Shown in pieces: positions 54,018 to 62,055 of a stretch of DNA of 64,000 nt. Under the pieces are notes generated by a model that saw nothing but the letters and a program-made list of their open reading frames with translations, ran no database searches and was not told the DNA's origin. The stretch lies in NCBI GenBank assembly GCA_028688145.1, contig JAQTYU010000003.1:299982-363981 (forward strand). The letters are read 5' to 3'. A program made the position numbers and the translations under genes. This DNA is from Thiotrichaceae bacterium. GTDB lineage: Bacteria; Pseudomonadota; Gammaproteobacteria; Beggiatoales; Beggiatoaceae. Positions within the stretch are counted from its first letter, which is position 1. Each line of letters starts with the position of its first letter.

Positions 54018-56777
54018 CTAATGCGCCTCATCCCAATTTTTCCCAACGCCCACATCCACCACCAAAGGCACACGCAAATTAGCCGCTGCACTCATTAAAC
54101 TGATAATTTTAGGTTGAGCCATTTCAACTAAATGCTCAGGTAATTCAAACACTAATTCGTCATGCACTTGCAATAACATCTGAATTTCTAAGTTTTCGCT
54201 ACTTAACCAGTTATGTACCGCAATCATTGCAAGTTTAATAATATCCGCAGCCGTGCCCTGCATCGGCGCATTAATCGCAGTGCGCTCCGCATATTGGCGG
54301 CGTTGTGCATTGCGAGCACTGATTTCAGGAATATATAAACGTCGCCCGAAAACCGTTTCCACATAACCCTGTTCACGCGCCTGAAGTTGCGTATTTTCCA
54401 TATAAGTTTTTACCGCAGGATAGCGCGTAAAATAAGCTTCTATATAACTTTGTGCCACCGAGCGCGTCACATTTAATTGCTTTGCTAAGCCAAATGCCGA
54501 CATTCCATAAATTAAGCCGAAATTAATCGCTTTTGCACTGCGCCGCTGGTCGGTCGAAACCTCGTTTAAAGGCAAGCCAAACACATCCGCCGCCGTCGCC
54601 CGATGAATATCTTCCCCCGCCGCAAACGCCGCCAACAAGCCCGCATCGCCCGACAAATGCGCCATAATTCGCAATTCAATTTGTGAATAATCTGCCGCCA
54701 ACAACACCGAACCCGGCGGCGCAATAAAGGCTTGGCGAATGCGTCGCCCTTCCGCGCTACGAATGGGAATATTTTGTAAATTTGGCTCAGTTGAAGATAA
54801 ACGCCCCGTTACCGTCACTGTTTGATTATAAGTGGTGTGTAAACGTCCTGTTTTAGGATTAATTAACGCGGGTAGCGCATCAGTATAGGTAGATTTCAAT
54901 TTACTCAGACTACGATATTCCAAAATTAGCGCGGGTAAAGGATAATCATTTGCCAATTCTTGCAACACTGATTCCGCAGTAGAAGCTTGTCCTGTCGATG
55001 TTTTTTCTAAAATAGGCAAGCCCATTTTTTCAAATAAAACACTTTGCAATTGTTTTGGTGAATTTAAGTTAAATTCTACGCCCGCCATCGCATACACTTC
55101 ACGTTCCAATTGTTGCAAACGCAAGCCTAATTCTTGGCTATGATGCGCTAATTTATCCACATCCAGCATAATACCGCGTCGCTCCATTTCTGCCAAAACC
55201 CAGAGCAAGGGTAAATCAATTTCAGCGAACACTTTTTCTAAACTGGGGGTTGCCATCAATTCTGCATGCAAAGGCGCGTATAAAGCGTAAAGCATCTGCA
55301 CTTCGCGCAAACAAAACTCGGCTGCCTTTTCAATACTTAATTGACTAAATGCCAATTGTTTACTGCCTTTGCCTGCAACTTCACTAAAGTCGGGTAATTG
55401 ACGTTCTAAATATTCAATACTCAAGGCTTCGCGCTGGTGGGCATGGGTACTGTTCAAAACATAAGCAGCAATTTCACTGTCGAAATTAATGCCGCGCAGT
55501 TGAATGCCTTCGTTTGCCAACACATGCCGCGCCACTTTTAAATGATGCCCTTGTTTTTGCGGTGTGTCCGCTTCTAACACGGGTTTTAATGCAGCTAAAA
55601 CTTTATTTTTATCTAATTGGGGCGGTACACCTAAATAATCATGTGCCAAGGGTAAGTAAAAACTTTCCAGCGTTGGCAAGGCAAAACACAGAGCGACACA
55701 ACGCGCTTCTAAATAAACGGCTGTATTCGTTTTAATGTCTAAAGTAAAAACTTCACAAGCTTGTAACTGCGCTAAAAACTTATCAAATTCAGCTTCATTG
55801 AGAATAATTTGTGGAGTAAATTCGGCTTGTGGCAGTTTTTCTGGAGTCATGGCGATAACTTCAGTTATTTCTTCACTAGCGGGTTCAGGTGCGAGCGGTG
55901 CAATTGGAAGCGCGGGCGCAATTTCCCCACCCAATTCTTTTAACCATTGTTTAAATCCCAAATCTGCAAACAATGCGCGTAATCTTTCAGTTTCAGGGGC
56001 TTGCATCTGCAATTGTGACACGTTGAGCGGCAAGGGCACGTCGCAACGAATCGTGACCAATTCTCGCGCCAAGGGAAATTGGGACACGGCTGCCCGCAAA
56101 TTTTCCCCGACTTTGCCGACGACACTGTGTGAATTATTCAATAAATTTTCCAAACTGCCATAACGCCGCAACCATTTAGACGCGGTTTTTGCCCCAACTT
56201 TGTCTACGCCGGGAATGTTGTCCGAACTGTCACCGACTAAAATTAAATAATCAATAATCGCTTGCGGCGGCACGCCAAATTTTTCTTCTACGCCAGCAAT
56301 ATCCAAACGGGTATTATTCATTGTATTGATTAATATAATATTTTCATTCACTAACTGTGCAAAGTCTTTGTCACCTGTGAAAATCACCACTTGCATTCCC
56401 AACGCTTCTGCCTGCTTTGCAAGCGTGCCAATCACATCATCAGCTTCAACGCCCGTTTCCATTAACAGAGGAAAACCTAAGGCGCGAACTAGGTCATGCG
56501 AGACCGCAATTTGTTGAATTAATTCATCGGGCGTGGCACTGCGCGTGGCTTTGTATTCGGGATAAAGCTCATGGCGAAAAGTTTTGCCCTTGGCATCAAA
56601 TACAATCGCGGCGTGTTGTGGCTGATATTCTTGCAATAGGCGTTTGAGCATATTAGTCACACCATAGGCAACCCCCGTCGGTTTGCCCTGTGCGTTCAGC
56701 AGGTTAGGCATGGCGTGATAAGCGCGGTATAGATAAGAAGAACCATCGACTAAAAACAAGGTATTATTGGCTGTCAT
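54018..56777 (-). CDS. polA: DNA polymerase I, proofreading residues lost
   Basis: A 919-residue family A polymerase for repair and Okazaki-fragment processing. The 5'-3' exonuclease (1-290) is intact: EADDVIGTLA, TGDKDFAQLV, GDSSDNIPGVDKVG. The polymerase is intact (LLAADYSQIELRIMAHLSGD, QVHDELVFELPE). The 3'-5' exonuclease domain (about 325-520) has lost key residues: Exo I reads D347-I-K349-T in place of DxE, Exo II reads KVAR with Ala416 where E. coli D424 lies, and Exo III reads F488..E492 where E. coli has Y497 and D501. Three of the four metal-binding acids are therefore changed. The flanks align well with E. coli, so this is no frameshift. The enzyme is probably proofreading-deficient, like Taq polymerase. 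Confidence 0.96.
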   Translation of the reverse strand: MTANNTLFLVDGSSYLYRAYHAMPNLLNAQGKPTGVAYGVTNMLKRLLQEYQPQHAAIVFDAKGKTFRHELYPEYKATRSATPDELIQQIAVSHDLVRALGFPLLMETGVEADDVIGTLAKQAEALGMQVVIFTGDKDFAQLVNENIILINTMNNTRLDIAGVEEKFGVPPQAIIDYLILVGDSSDNIPGVDKVGAKTASKWLRRYGSLENLLNNSHSVVGKVGENLRAAVSQFPLARELVTIRCDVPLPLNVSQLQMQAPETERLRALFADLGFKQWLKELGGEIAPALPIAPLAPEPASEEITEVIAMTPEKLPQAEFTPQIILNEAEFDKFLAQLQACEVFTLDIKTNTAVYLEARCVALCFALPTLESFYLPLAHDYLGVPPQLDKNKVLAALKPVLEADTPQKQGHHLKVARHVLANEGIQLRGINFDSEIAAYVLNSTHAHQREALSIEYLERQLPDFSEVAGKGSKQLAFSQLSIEKAAEFCLREVQMLYALYAPLHAELMATPSLEKVFAEIDLPLLWVLAEMERRGIMLDVDKLAHHSQELGLRLQQLEREVYAMAGVEFNLNSPKQLQSVLFEKMGLPILEKTSTGQASTAESVLQELANDYPLPALILEYRSLSKLKSTYTDALPALINPKTGRLHTTYNQTVTVTGRLSSTEPNLQNIPIRSAEGRRIRQAFIAPPGSVLLAADYSQIELRIMAHLSGDAGLLAAFAAGEDIHRATAADVFGLPLNEVSTDQRRSAKAINFGLIYGMSAFGLAKQLNVTRSVAQSYIEAYFTRYPAVKTYMENTQLQAREQGYVETVFGRRLYIPEISARNAQRRQYAERTAINAPMQGTAADIIKLAMIAVHNWLSSENLEIQMLLQVHDELVFELPEHLVEMAQPKIISLMSAAANLRVPLVVDVGVGKNWDEAH

Positions 56778-57092
56778 GCGTAAATCACTCGTGAAAATAA
56801 AAAAAGAGGGTATTTAAATGATTTTAGCTAGGATAAAGTCAAAGCAATGAAGTTCAATAAACTTTCCCTAAGCTTTAAAATTGTTGTAAAAACTTGTTGA
56901 TTATAAATATATTTAAGGTTTTAGTAAGAGTAGTTTTATAACAGATTGTCCAGTAGATATACCATATTAAAAAATTAAACTTTAAATATAATGGTTATTT
57001 ATTACAAAACAATGTGTTTAGACATACAATTCTTTGCAAGATGATATAATTAATTCATTACACTCATAAAATACAGATTATAGGGGTAAATC
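56778..57092. other. divergent promoter region between polA and modA
   Basis: These 315 bases are strongly AT-rich with no gene. A ribosome binding site for modA (TATAGGGGTAAATC) is seen. No clear ModE box was found by eye, and no sigma-54 site. Confidence 0.5.
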
Positions 57093-57839
57093 ATGAATAA
57101 GCGGTTAGTATGGCTGTGTTTTGCTTACTTATTTTCATGCGCTGCACATGCCGATGAAATTCATGTCGGTTCAGTCTTAAACTTTATTGCCCCCCTAGAA
57201 GAAATGGGGCGGTTGTTTGAAAAAAACTCGGGTCATAAGGTGACAGTGCATCGTTATGCGATGGATGATATTTACGCACAAGCAGTTTCCAATAACACGC
57301 TTGATATTGTACTACTTGCGGATGCAAAGTCTGCCCAAACCCTGGAAGAGTCAGGTGTTGCATTAGAAGGTTCACGCTTTACGTATGCAGTGGGTAAACT
57401 TGCCTTGTGGAGTAATCAAGAAAACCTTATTGATAGCAAAGGTGAAGTGTTAAGCAAGGGCAAATTCAATTATTTGGCATTGCCAAATATCAAAGAAAAT
57501 CCTTATGGTATTGCTGCCTACCGCGTGTTGATTAATTTGGGAAGTTTAGCTCGTCTTGAGAAAAAACTATTGATAGGAGGTACGGTGGTTGATTCTCGTC
57601 AGCAAGTGATTGATAACAAAGCAGAGTTAGCTTTTACTGCCTTGTCAATTCTTAATCCACAAAAAAAGATTGATGGCTCACTGTGGATTGTTCCCCAAAA
57701 ATATTACCCACCACTGAAACAACAAGGGGTACTGTTAAAAAGAGCGCAGAATGATAAATCCGCAGTCGCTTTTTTAAATTTCATGAAAACACCTGCCGCC
57801 CGCAATATTATTGAAAAATATGGTTACAGTGTTCCATAA
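57093..57839 (+). CDS. modA: molybdate ABC transporter substrate-binding protein
   Basis: A 248-residue periplasmic protein with signal MNKRLVWLCFAYLFSCAAHA. It has the ModA layout: EIHVGSVLNFIAPLEEMGRL at the N-terminus, DIVLLADAKSAQTLEESG near 70, LALPNIKENPYGIAAYRVL near 130 and AELAFTALSILNP near 185. It would feed Mo to the nitrogenase cofactor, but modB and modC are not in the window. The LPS gene at its end overlaps by 16 bases on the other strand. Confidence 0.85.
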   Translation: MNKRLVWLCFAYLFSCAAHADEIHVGSVLNFIAPLEEMGRLFEKNSGHKVTVHRYAMDDIYAQAVSNNTLDIVLLADAKSAQTLEESGVALEGSRFTYAVGKLALWSNQENLIDSKGEVLSKGKFNYLALPNIKENPYGIAAYRVLINLGSLARLEKKLLIGGTVVDSRQQVIDNKAELAFTALSILNPQKKIDGSLWIVPQKYYPPLKQQGVLLKRAQNDKSAVAFLNFMKTPAARNIIEKYGYSVP

Positions 57840-58861
57840 AGTTTATCTAATGCGCTCAAGCTTTCTAACACTTGTGCAGGGGTAATTTCGGTTAAACAGC
57901 GTAAGTGTTTCAGCGGGCATTCGCGTTTGAAACAAGGGCTACAAGACAGAGCTTGATATAAAATCTTGGCATCTGGTTTGAGTGGCGGAGTCATGCGCGG
58001 GTCAGAAGAACCATAAATCGCAATCAAAGGCTTATCCAAGGCGGCGGCAACGTGCATTAAACCCGAGTCGTTGCTAATCACCCCTTGCGCCAGTGCCAAC
58101 AAATCCACCGCTTCCCCTAAATTCGTCTCGCCCGCGAGGTTGTAACAGCCTTCACCTGCGGCGTGGCGAATTTGTTCACTGATAGCCACATCTTTTCCAG
58201 AACCAAATAGCCACACTTGCCAGCCTTCGCGAATTTTTTGCCGCGCCACTGCTGCATAATTTTCGGGCGACCAACGTTTAGCTGAACCATATTCCGCACC
58301 TGCACACAGGGCTAAAATGGGGCGATTCGTGTCTAAATTTAGGCGGGCTAAAACGGCGGTGGCAGAGGCTGGCGATAAACGCGGTGGGAAAAATAATTGC
58401 CCTTGGCGTTTGTCGCCCGCAGGCAAACCCAGCGCAATAAATTGGTCAACGGTACGGCGCAAAATCAGTTTATTCAACGGGCGCAGGTCATTGACTAAAC
58501 CGTAACGCATTTCACCAAGGAAACCCGTGCGCTGGGGAATATTTGCAAAATAGGGAATTAACGCAGATTTAAAAGAATTCGCTAACAGAATGGCTTGATC
58601 GTAATTGTGGGAGCGTAAACTTTTCCCCAATTCGCGCCGCGCCTGCCATTGCAATTTGCCGTGTTCAAGTTGATGCGGATGTGTGTAACGTACTTCGGGC
58701 ATTCGGGCGATTAAGCTGCTCATCCAGTGCGGGGCGAGCAAGTCAATAGAAGCGGTAGGGGTTTGATATTTGAGCACTTTGAACAAGCTTTGTGCCATCA
58801 CCAAATCCCCCACCCAGCTGGGAGAGACGATTAAATAGCTGGGAGGGTAATCTTTGTGCAT
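57824..58861 (-). CDS. waaF: lipopolysaccharide heptosyltransferase II
   Basis: A 345-residue GT9 glycosyltransferase that adds the second heptose to the LPS inner core. N-terminal YLIVSPSWVGDLVMAQSLFK is the family signature. Later motifs are YDQAILLANSFKSALIPYF, GFLGEMRYGLVNDLRPL, PILALCAGAEYGSAKRWSPE and ISNDSGLMHVAAALDKPLIA, then YGSSDPRMTPPL. It belongs to the ilvE-zinc finger-waaF row that many gammaproteobacteria share. Confidence 0.93.
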   Translation of the reverse strand: MHKDYPPSYLIVSPSWVGDLVMAQSLFKVLKYQTPTASIDLLAPHWMSSLIARMPEVRYTHPHQLEHGKLQWQARRELGKSLRSHNYDQAILLANSFKSALIPYFANIPQRTGFLGEMRYGLVNDLRPLNKLILRRTVDQFIALGLPAGDKRQGQLFFPPRLSPASATAVLARLNLDTNRPILALCAGAEYGSAKRWSPENYAAVARQKIREGWQVWLFGSGKDVAISEQIRHAAGEGCYNLAGETNLGEAVDLLALAQGVISNDSGLMHVAAALDKPLIAIYGSSDPRMTPPLKPDAKILYQALSCSPCFKRECPLKHLRCLTEITPAQVLESLSALDKLYGTL

Positions 58862-59068
58862 TTAGTGCGCGTGGGCTGCGCCGCCAACTAAAACATATTC
58901 TGCGCCACAATAAGGACATTGGGCTTTACCTGTGGCTTGCACGGGTAAATAGACGCGGGGGTGTGAATTCCACAAGCTCGTGTTGGGCATGGGGCAGTGC
59001 AGCGGTAAATCGGCTGCGGTGACTTCATACACTTGTTTATCGTTGGGCGTGGCTTTATTTTGGCTCAT
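58862..59068 (-). CDS. zinc-finger (CHCC) domain protein
   Basis: A 68-residue protein with the zf-CHCC pattern: LPLHCPMPNTSLWNSHPRVY followed by CPYCGAEYVL. The domain is related to the mitochondrial complex I subunit NDUFS6. It lies between ilvE and waaF with 1-12 bp gaps. Function is unknown. Confidence 0.85.
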   Translation of the reverse strand: MSQNKATPNDKQVYEVTAADLPLHCPMPNTSLWNSHPRVYLPVQATGKAQCPYCGAEYVLVGGAAHAH

Positions 59069-59079
59069 AAGATGCTCAC

Positions 59080-60003
59080 TTACTTAACTAAGGTTAACCA
59101 GTCAAGGTGTTTAGGATGGCGACCGTGCACCACATCGAAATACAGGGTTTGTAATTTTTCTGTCATCGGGCCGCGTGTTCCGCTACCAATGGTGCGACGA
59201 TCCACTTCGCGAATCGGGGTGACTTCTGCGGCAGTGCCTGTGAAAAAGGCTTCATCAGCAATATAGACTTCGTCGCGGGTGATGCGTTTTTCTTTGATGG
59301 TGTAGCCCAGTTCGGCTGCCAAGGTGAAAATCGTGGAACGGGTAATGCCGTTCAAAGCGGAAGTTAAGTCAGGGGTGTAAATCACGCCATCGCGCACGAT
59401 GAAGATATTTTCGCCGCTGCCTTCTGCCACATAGCCTTCTGCGTCTAATAACATCGCTTCATCATAGCCGCAAGAAATCGCTTCTTGTAAGGCAAGCATC
59501 GAGTTCATGTAATTGCCGTTGGCTTTGGCTTTGCACATGGTGATGTTGACATGATGACGGGTATAGGAAGAAGTGCGGATGCGAATGCCTTTTTCAATGC
59601 CTTCTTTGCCCAAATACGCGCCCCAAGTCCAGGCTGCAATAATGGTGTGCACTTTGAGATTGTCAGCGCGTAAGCCCATGCCTTCTGAACCATAGAAACA
59701 CATCGGACGGATATAGGCACTTTCCAAGTTGTTTTCACGGACTACAGCGCGGGTTGCCTCGTTAATGGTCTCTTTGTCTTCCAAGAGCGGCATTGCTAAA
59801 ATATGCGCTGAGTCAAATAAGCGGCGCGTGTGATCTTGTAAGCGGAAAATTGCCGTGCCTTTGTCGGTGTTATAAGCGCGAACGCCTTCAAACACGCCCA
59901 TGCCATAATGCAGGGTATGGGTCAGCACATGTACCTTTGCTTCACGCCAAGGCACTAATTTCCCGTCAAACCAGATGACTCCATCGCGGTCATCCATCGT
60001 CAT
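59080..60003 (-). CDS. ilvE: branched-chain amino acid aminotransferase
   Basis: A 307-residue class IV PLP enzyme making Leu, Ile and Val. It starts WFDGKLVPWREAKVHVLTHT and has TLHYGMGVFEGVRAY near 30. The PLP lysine is in ITMCKAKANGNYMNSMLA near 160; AEGSGENIFIVRDGVIYTP and GITRSTIFTLAAELGY follow. Length fits the bacterial enzyme. The start has CTAGGAGATAAG upstream and is first in its operon. Confidence 0.95.
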   Translation of the reverse strand: MTMDDRDGVIWFDGKLVPWREAKVHVLTHTLHYGMGVFEGVRAYNTDKGTAIFRLQDHTRRLFDSAHILAMPLLEDKETINEATRAVVRENNLESAYIRPMCFYGSEGMGLRADNLKVHTIIAAWTWGAYLGKEGIEKGIRIRTSSYTRHHVNITMCKAKANGNYMNSMLALQEAISCGYDEAMLLDAEGYVAEGSGENIFIVRDGVIYTPDLTSALNGITRSTIFTLAAELGYTIKEKRITRDEVYIADEAFFTGTAAEVTPIREVDRRTIGSGTRGPMTEKLQTLYFDVVHGRHPKHLDWLTLVK

Positions 60004-60298
60004 TCTCTTATCTCCTAGTCATTGTCCACAATCGAGACAACCTAATCAGGTTGTAAATAAGCTATCGGGTTATTTTACACCACTCAGACGAAAGAGTAAT
60101 TAATTTAGCGGGCTGTTCGCCACAGAATCGGGGCTGTTTTCGCCAAGCTAAGCGATTTTAATAGGGATTAAGACGGTGAACTTGAAATTAGCGGGATCAC
60201 ACTCTCGCGATATTCAATAAGAAACGCTTATAATAACCAGATAAATCATAGGCTAAAGCTTAGTTTTTAAATCAACATTAAACCGCGAGTACGTTAAA

Positions 60299-60586
60299 AT
60301 GAGTGAAGAATTAAGAACCCAGTGTTTCGTGTCTTATACAGGAATGAGTTTGCCCTTAAATTTGGTCAATCCTTTGGAAACCACTGAAAACCGCATGACT
60401 TATTATCGTGCGCATTATGATGCCGCAGAGCGCATGGTGTTGTGTGAAAAGGTGGTGTACGGTGAAGTCGAATTATCACACCGTTATCAATATAGCCCTG
60501 ATGGCGTGCTGCAAACTGCTGAAATTACCGATGAAAATGGCGATATTGAAGTGTTGCAGTTTGACGCACAGGGCAAGCGGGTTTAA
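60299..60586 (+). CDS. DUF6156-like hypothetical protein
   Basis: A 95-residue protein: CFVSYTGMSLPLNLVNPL, MTYYRAHYDAAERMVLCEKV and YGEVELSHRYQYSPDG resemble the proteins called DUF6156 (from memory). Function unknown. It is monocistronic; a nonamer palindrome begins 5 bp after its stop. The 295-bp upstream region holds a possible TATAAT near 60230 and no other feature. Confidence 0.65.
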   Translation: MSEELRTQCFVSYTGMSLPLNLVNPLETTENRMTYYRAHYDAAERMVLCEKVVYGEVELSHRYQYSPDGVLQTAEITDENGDIEVLQFDAQGKRV

Positions 60587-60591
60587 AACAT

Positions 60592-60701
60592 TTTTGAACC
60601 ACAATTCACTTAATTAACACAATTACCGCAATTAAAACACGGAATAATTATTTTTAAATAATTGCGTAAATTATGCTAATTGTGTGAATTGTGGTTCAGA
60701 C
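60592..60701. repeat. nonamer-phased palindrome, copy 2
   Basis: Left arm 9-mers: (TTTTGAACC) ACAATTCAC, TTAATTAAC, ACAATTACC, GCAATTAAA. Right arm: AATAATTGC, GTAAATTAT, GCTAATTGT, GTGAATTGT, GGTTCAGAC. Middle AT-rich. Same phasing as the copies at 38268 and 61840. It lies between the DUF6156-like gene and the iminopeptidase gene. Confidence 0.9.
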
Positions 60702-60722
60702 AAACTTAGAGCTTATCAACAA

Positions 60723-61667
60723 ATGCCTGAACTTTATCCAGAAATTGAACCTTATCAACAAGATTATTTAGCCGTTTCCGAACTACACACGATTTATTAT
60801 GAACAAGTGGGCAATCCTTCAGGAAAGCCCGTGTTATTTTTGCATGGCGGTCCCGGTTCAGGCATTGACCCTGTGCACCGCCGTTTTTTTGACCCCGAAA
60901 AATATCGCATTGTGTTATTTGACCAACGCGGCAGCGGCAAAAGTAAGCCTTATGCGGAATTACAAGACAATACAACAAGCGCATTAGTCGCAGACATTGA
61001 AAAATTACGACAACATTTAGGGATTAAAAACTGGCTGGTTTTTGGTGGCAGTTGGGGCAGCACTTTGGCGTTAAGCTATGGCGTTGCGCATCCTGAAAGT
61101 TGCACGGGTATGATTTTACGCGGCATTTATTTATCTCGAAAACAAGACATCAGCCGATTTTATCAATACGGCACGCATGTTTTTTTCCCAGAACAATGGC
61201 AAGCCTATCAAAATTTTATTCCTGAAGCAGAACGGAGCGATTTGGTCGCCGCCTACCGCAAATATTTAAACAGCCCAGATGCCGCCGTGCGTGAACAAGC
61301 CGCGCTGCATTGGACGGCGTGGGAATCGCAAACCATGAAATTAGTGCCGATCACGGTGGATAAATTCAGGCAGCCGCAGCCAATGGAAGCCTTTGCGCGC
61401 ATTGAAAATCATTATGCGTATCATCTGGGCTTTTTTCCGACTGAAAATTATTTGCTGGAACAAGTGCATAAAATCAAGCATTTGCCCTGCATAATGATTC
61501 ATGGACGTTATGACATGATTTGTTCTGTGAATGCGGCGTGGGAATTGGCGCAGGCGTGGGGCGCACAAGCACGATTATCAATTATTGAAGCGGCGGGACA
61601 TTCTGCCAGCGAGCCGAGTATTTTGAGTGCTTTGGTGGCGGCAACGGATGAGTTTAAGAATTTTTAA
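60723..61667 (+). CDS. pip: proline iminopeptidase
   Basis: A 314-residue alpha/beta hydrolase (S33) that removes N-terminal proline. Start at 60723 (MPELYPEIEPYQQDYLAVSE) is preferred over one 13 codons upstream, which lies in the repeat. Oxyanion motif HGGPGSGIDPVHRRFFDP near 42; nucleophile in VFGGSWGSTLALSYG near 106; Asp in MIHGRYDMICSVNAAW; His in IEAAGHSASEP. The ribosome binding site is weak. Confidence 0.92.
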   Translation: MPELYPEIEPYQQDYLAVSELHTIYYEQVGNPSGKPVLFLHGGPGSGIDPVHRRFFDPEKYRIVLFDQRGSGKSKPYAELQDNTTSALVADIEKLRQHLGIKNWLVFGGSWGSTLALSYGVAHPESCTGMILRGIYLSRKQDISRFYQYGTHVFFPEQWQAYQNFIPEAERSDLVAAYRKYLNSPDAAVREQAALHWTAWESQTMKLVPITVDKFRQPQPMEAFARIENHYAYHLGFFPTENYLLEQVHKIKHLPCIMIHGRYDMICSVNAAWELAQAWGAQARLSIIEAAGHSASEPSILSALVAATDEFKNF

Positions 61668-61675
61668 ATAGCCAA

Positions 61676-61743
61676 GTAGGGTGGGCATCGCCCACCGTTT
61701 ACGTCTCAATTAATCAAATCTTGGTGGGCAATGCCCACCCTAC
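61676..61743. repeat. double REP-like palindrome after pip
   Basis: GTAGGGTGGGCATCGCCCACC...GGTGGGCAATGCCCACCCTAC: the arms are each self-complementary and also pair with each other. A single copy is at 23746. It lies 8 bp after the pip stop and may end its message. Confidence 0.75.
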
Positions 61744-61839
61744 TCGAATTTATCCCGATATTACCAAAAACTGCTCAGTAATAGGGTTCGTTAAATCATG
61801 AAATACTTTAGGTTGGAAGGAGAATTTAGGGATTTTTTT

Positions 61840-61946
61840 GTCTGAACCACAATTCACCTAATTTTCACAATTACCACAATTGAACACAAAATAATTATCT
61901 TCATAATTGTGTTAATCATGGTAATTGTGTGAATTACGGTTCAGAC
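61840..61946. repeat. nonamer-phased palindrome, copy 3
   Basis: Left arm: GTCTGAACC, ACAATTCAC, CTAATTTTC, ACAATTACC, ACAATTGAA. Right arm: GTTAATCAT, GGTAATTGT, GTGAATTAC, GGTTCAGAC. It lies 110 bp upstream of the methyltransferase-GNAT gene and would fall in its leader or promoter. Confidence 0.9.
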
Positions 61947-62055
61947 AAACTTTAATGTTACACTGTCAACAATTCAAAATTAACCTTTCCTAAAATCCAT
62001 AGATATTATGCAGTTCAACAGAACGCTGTATAGAATCTAACTAATTCAAAATATA

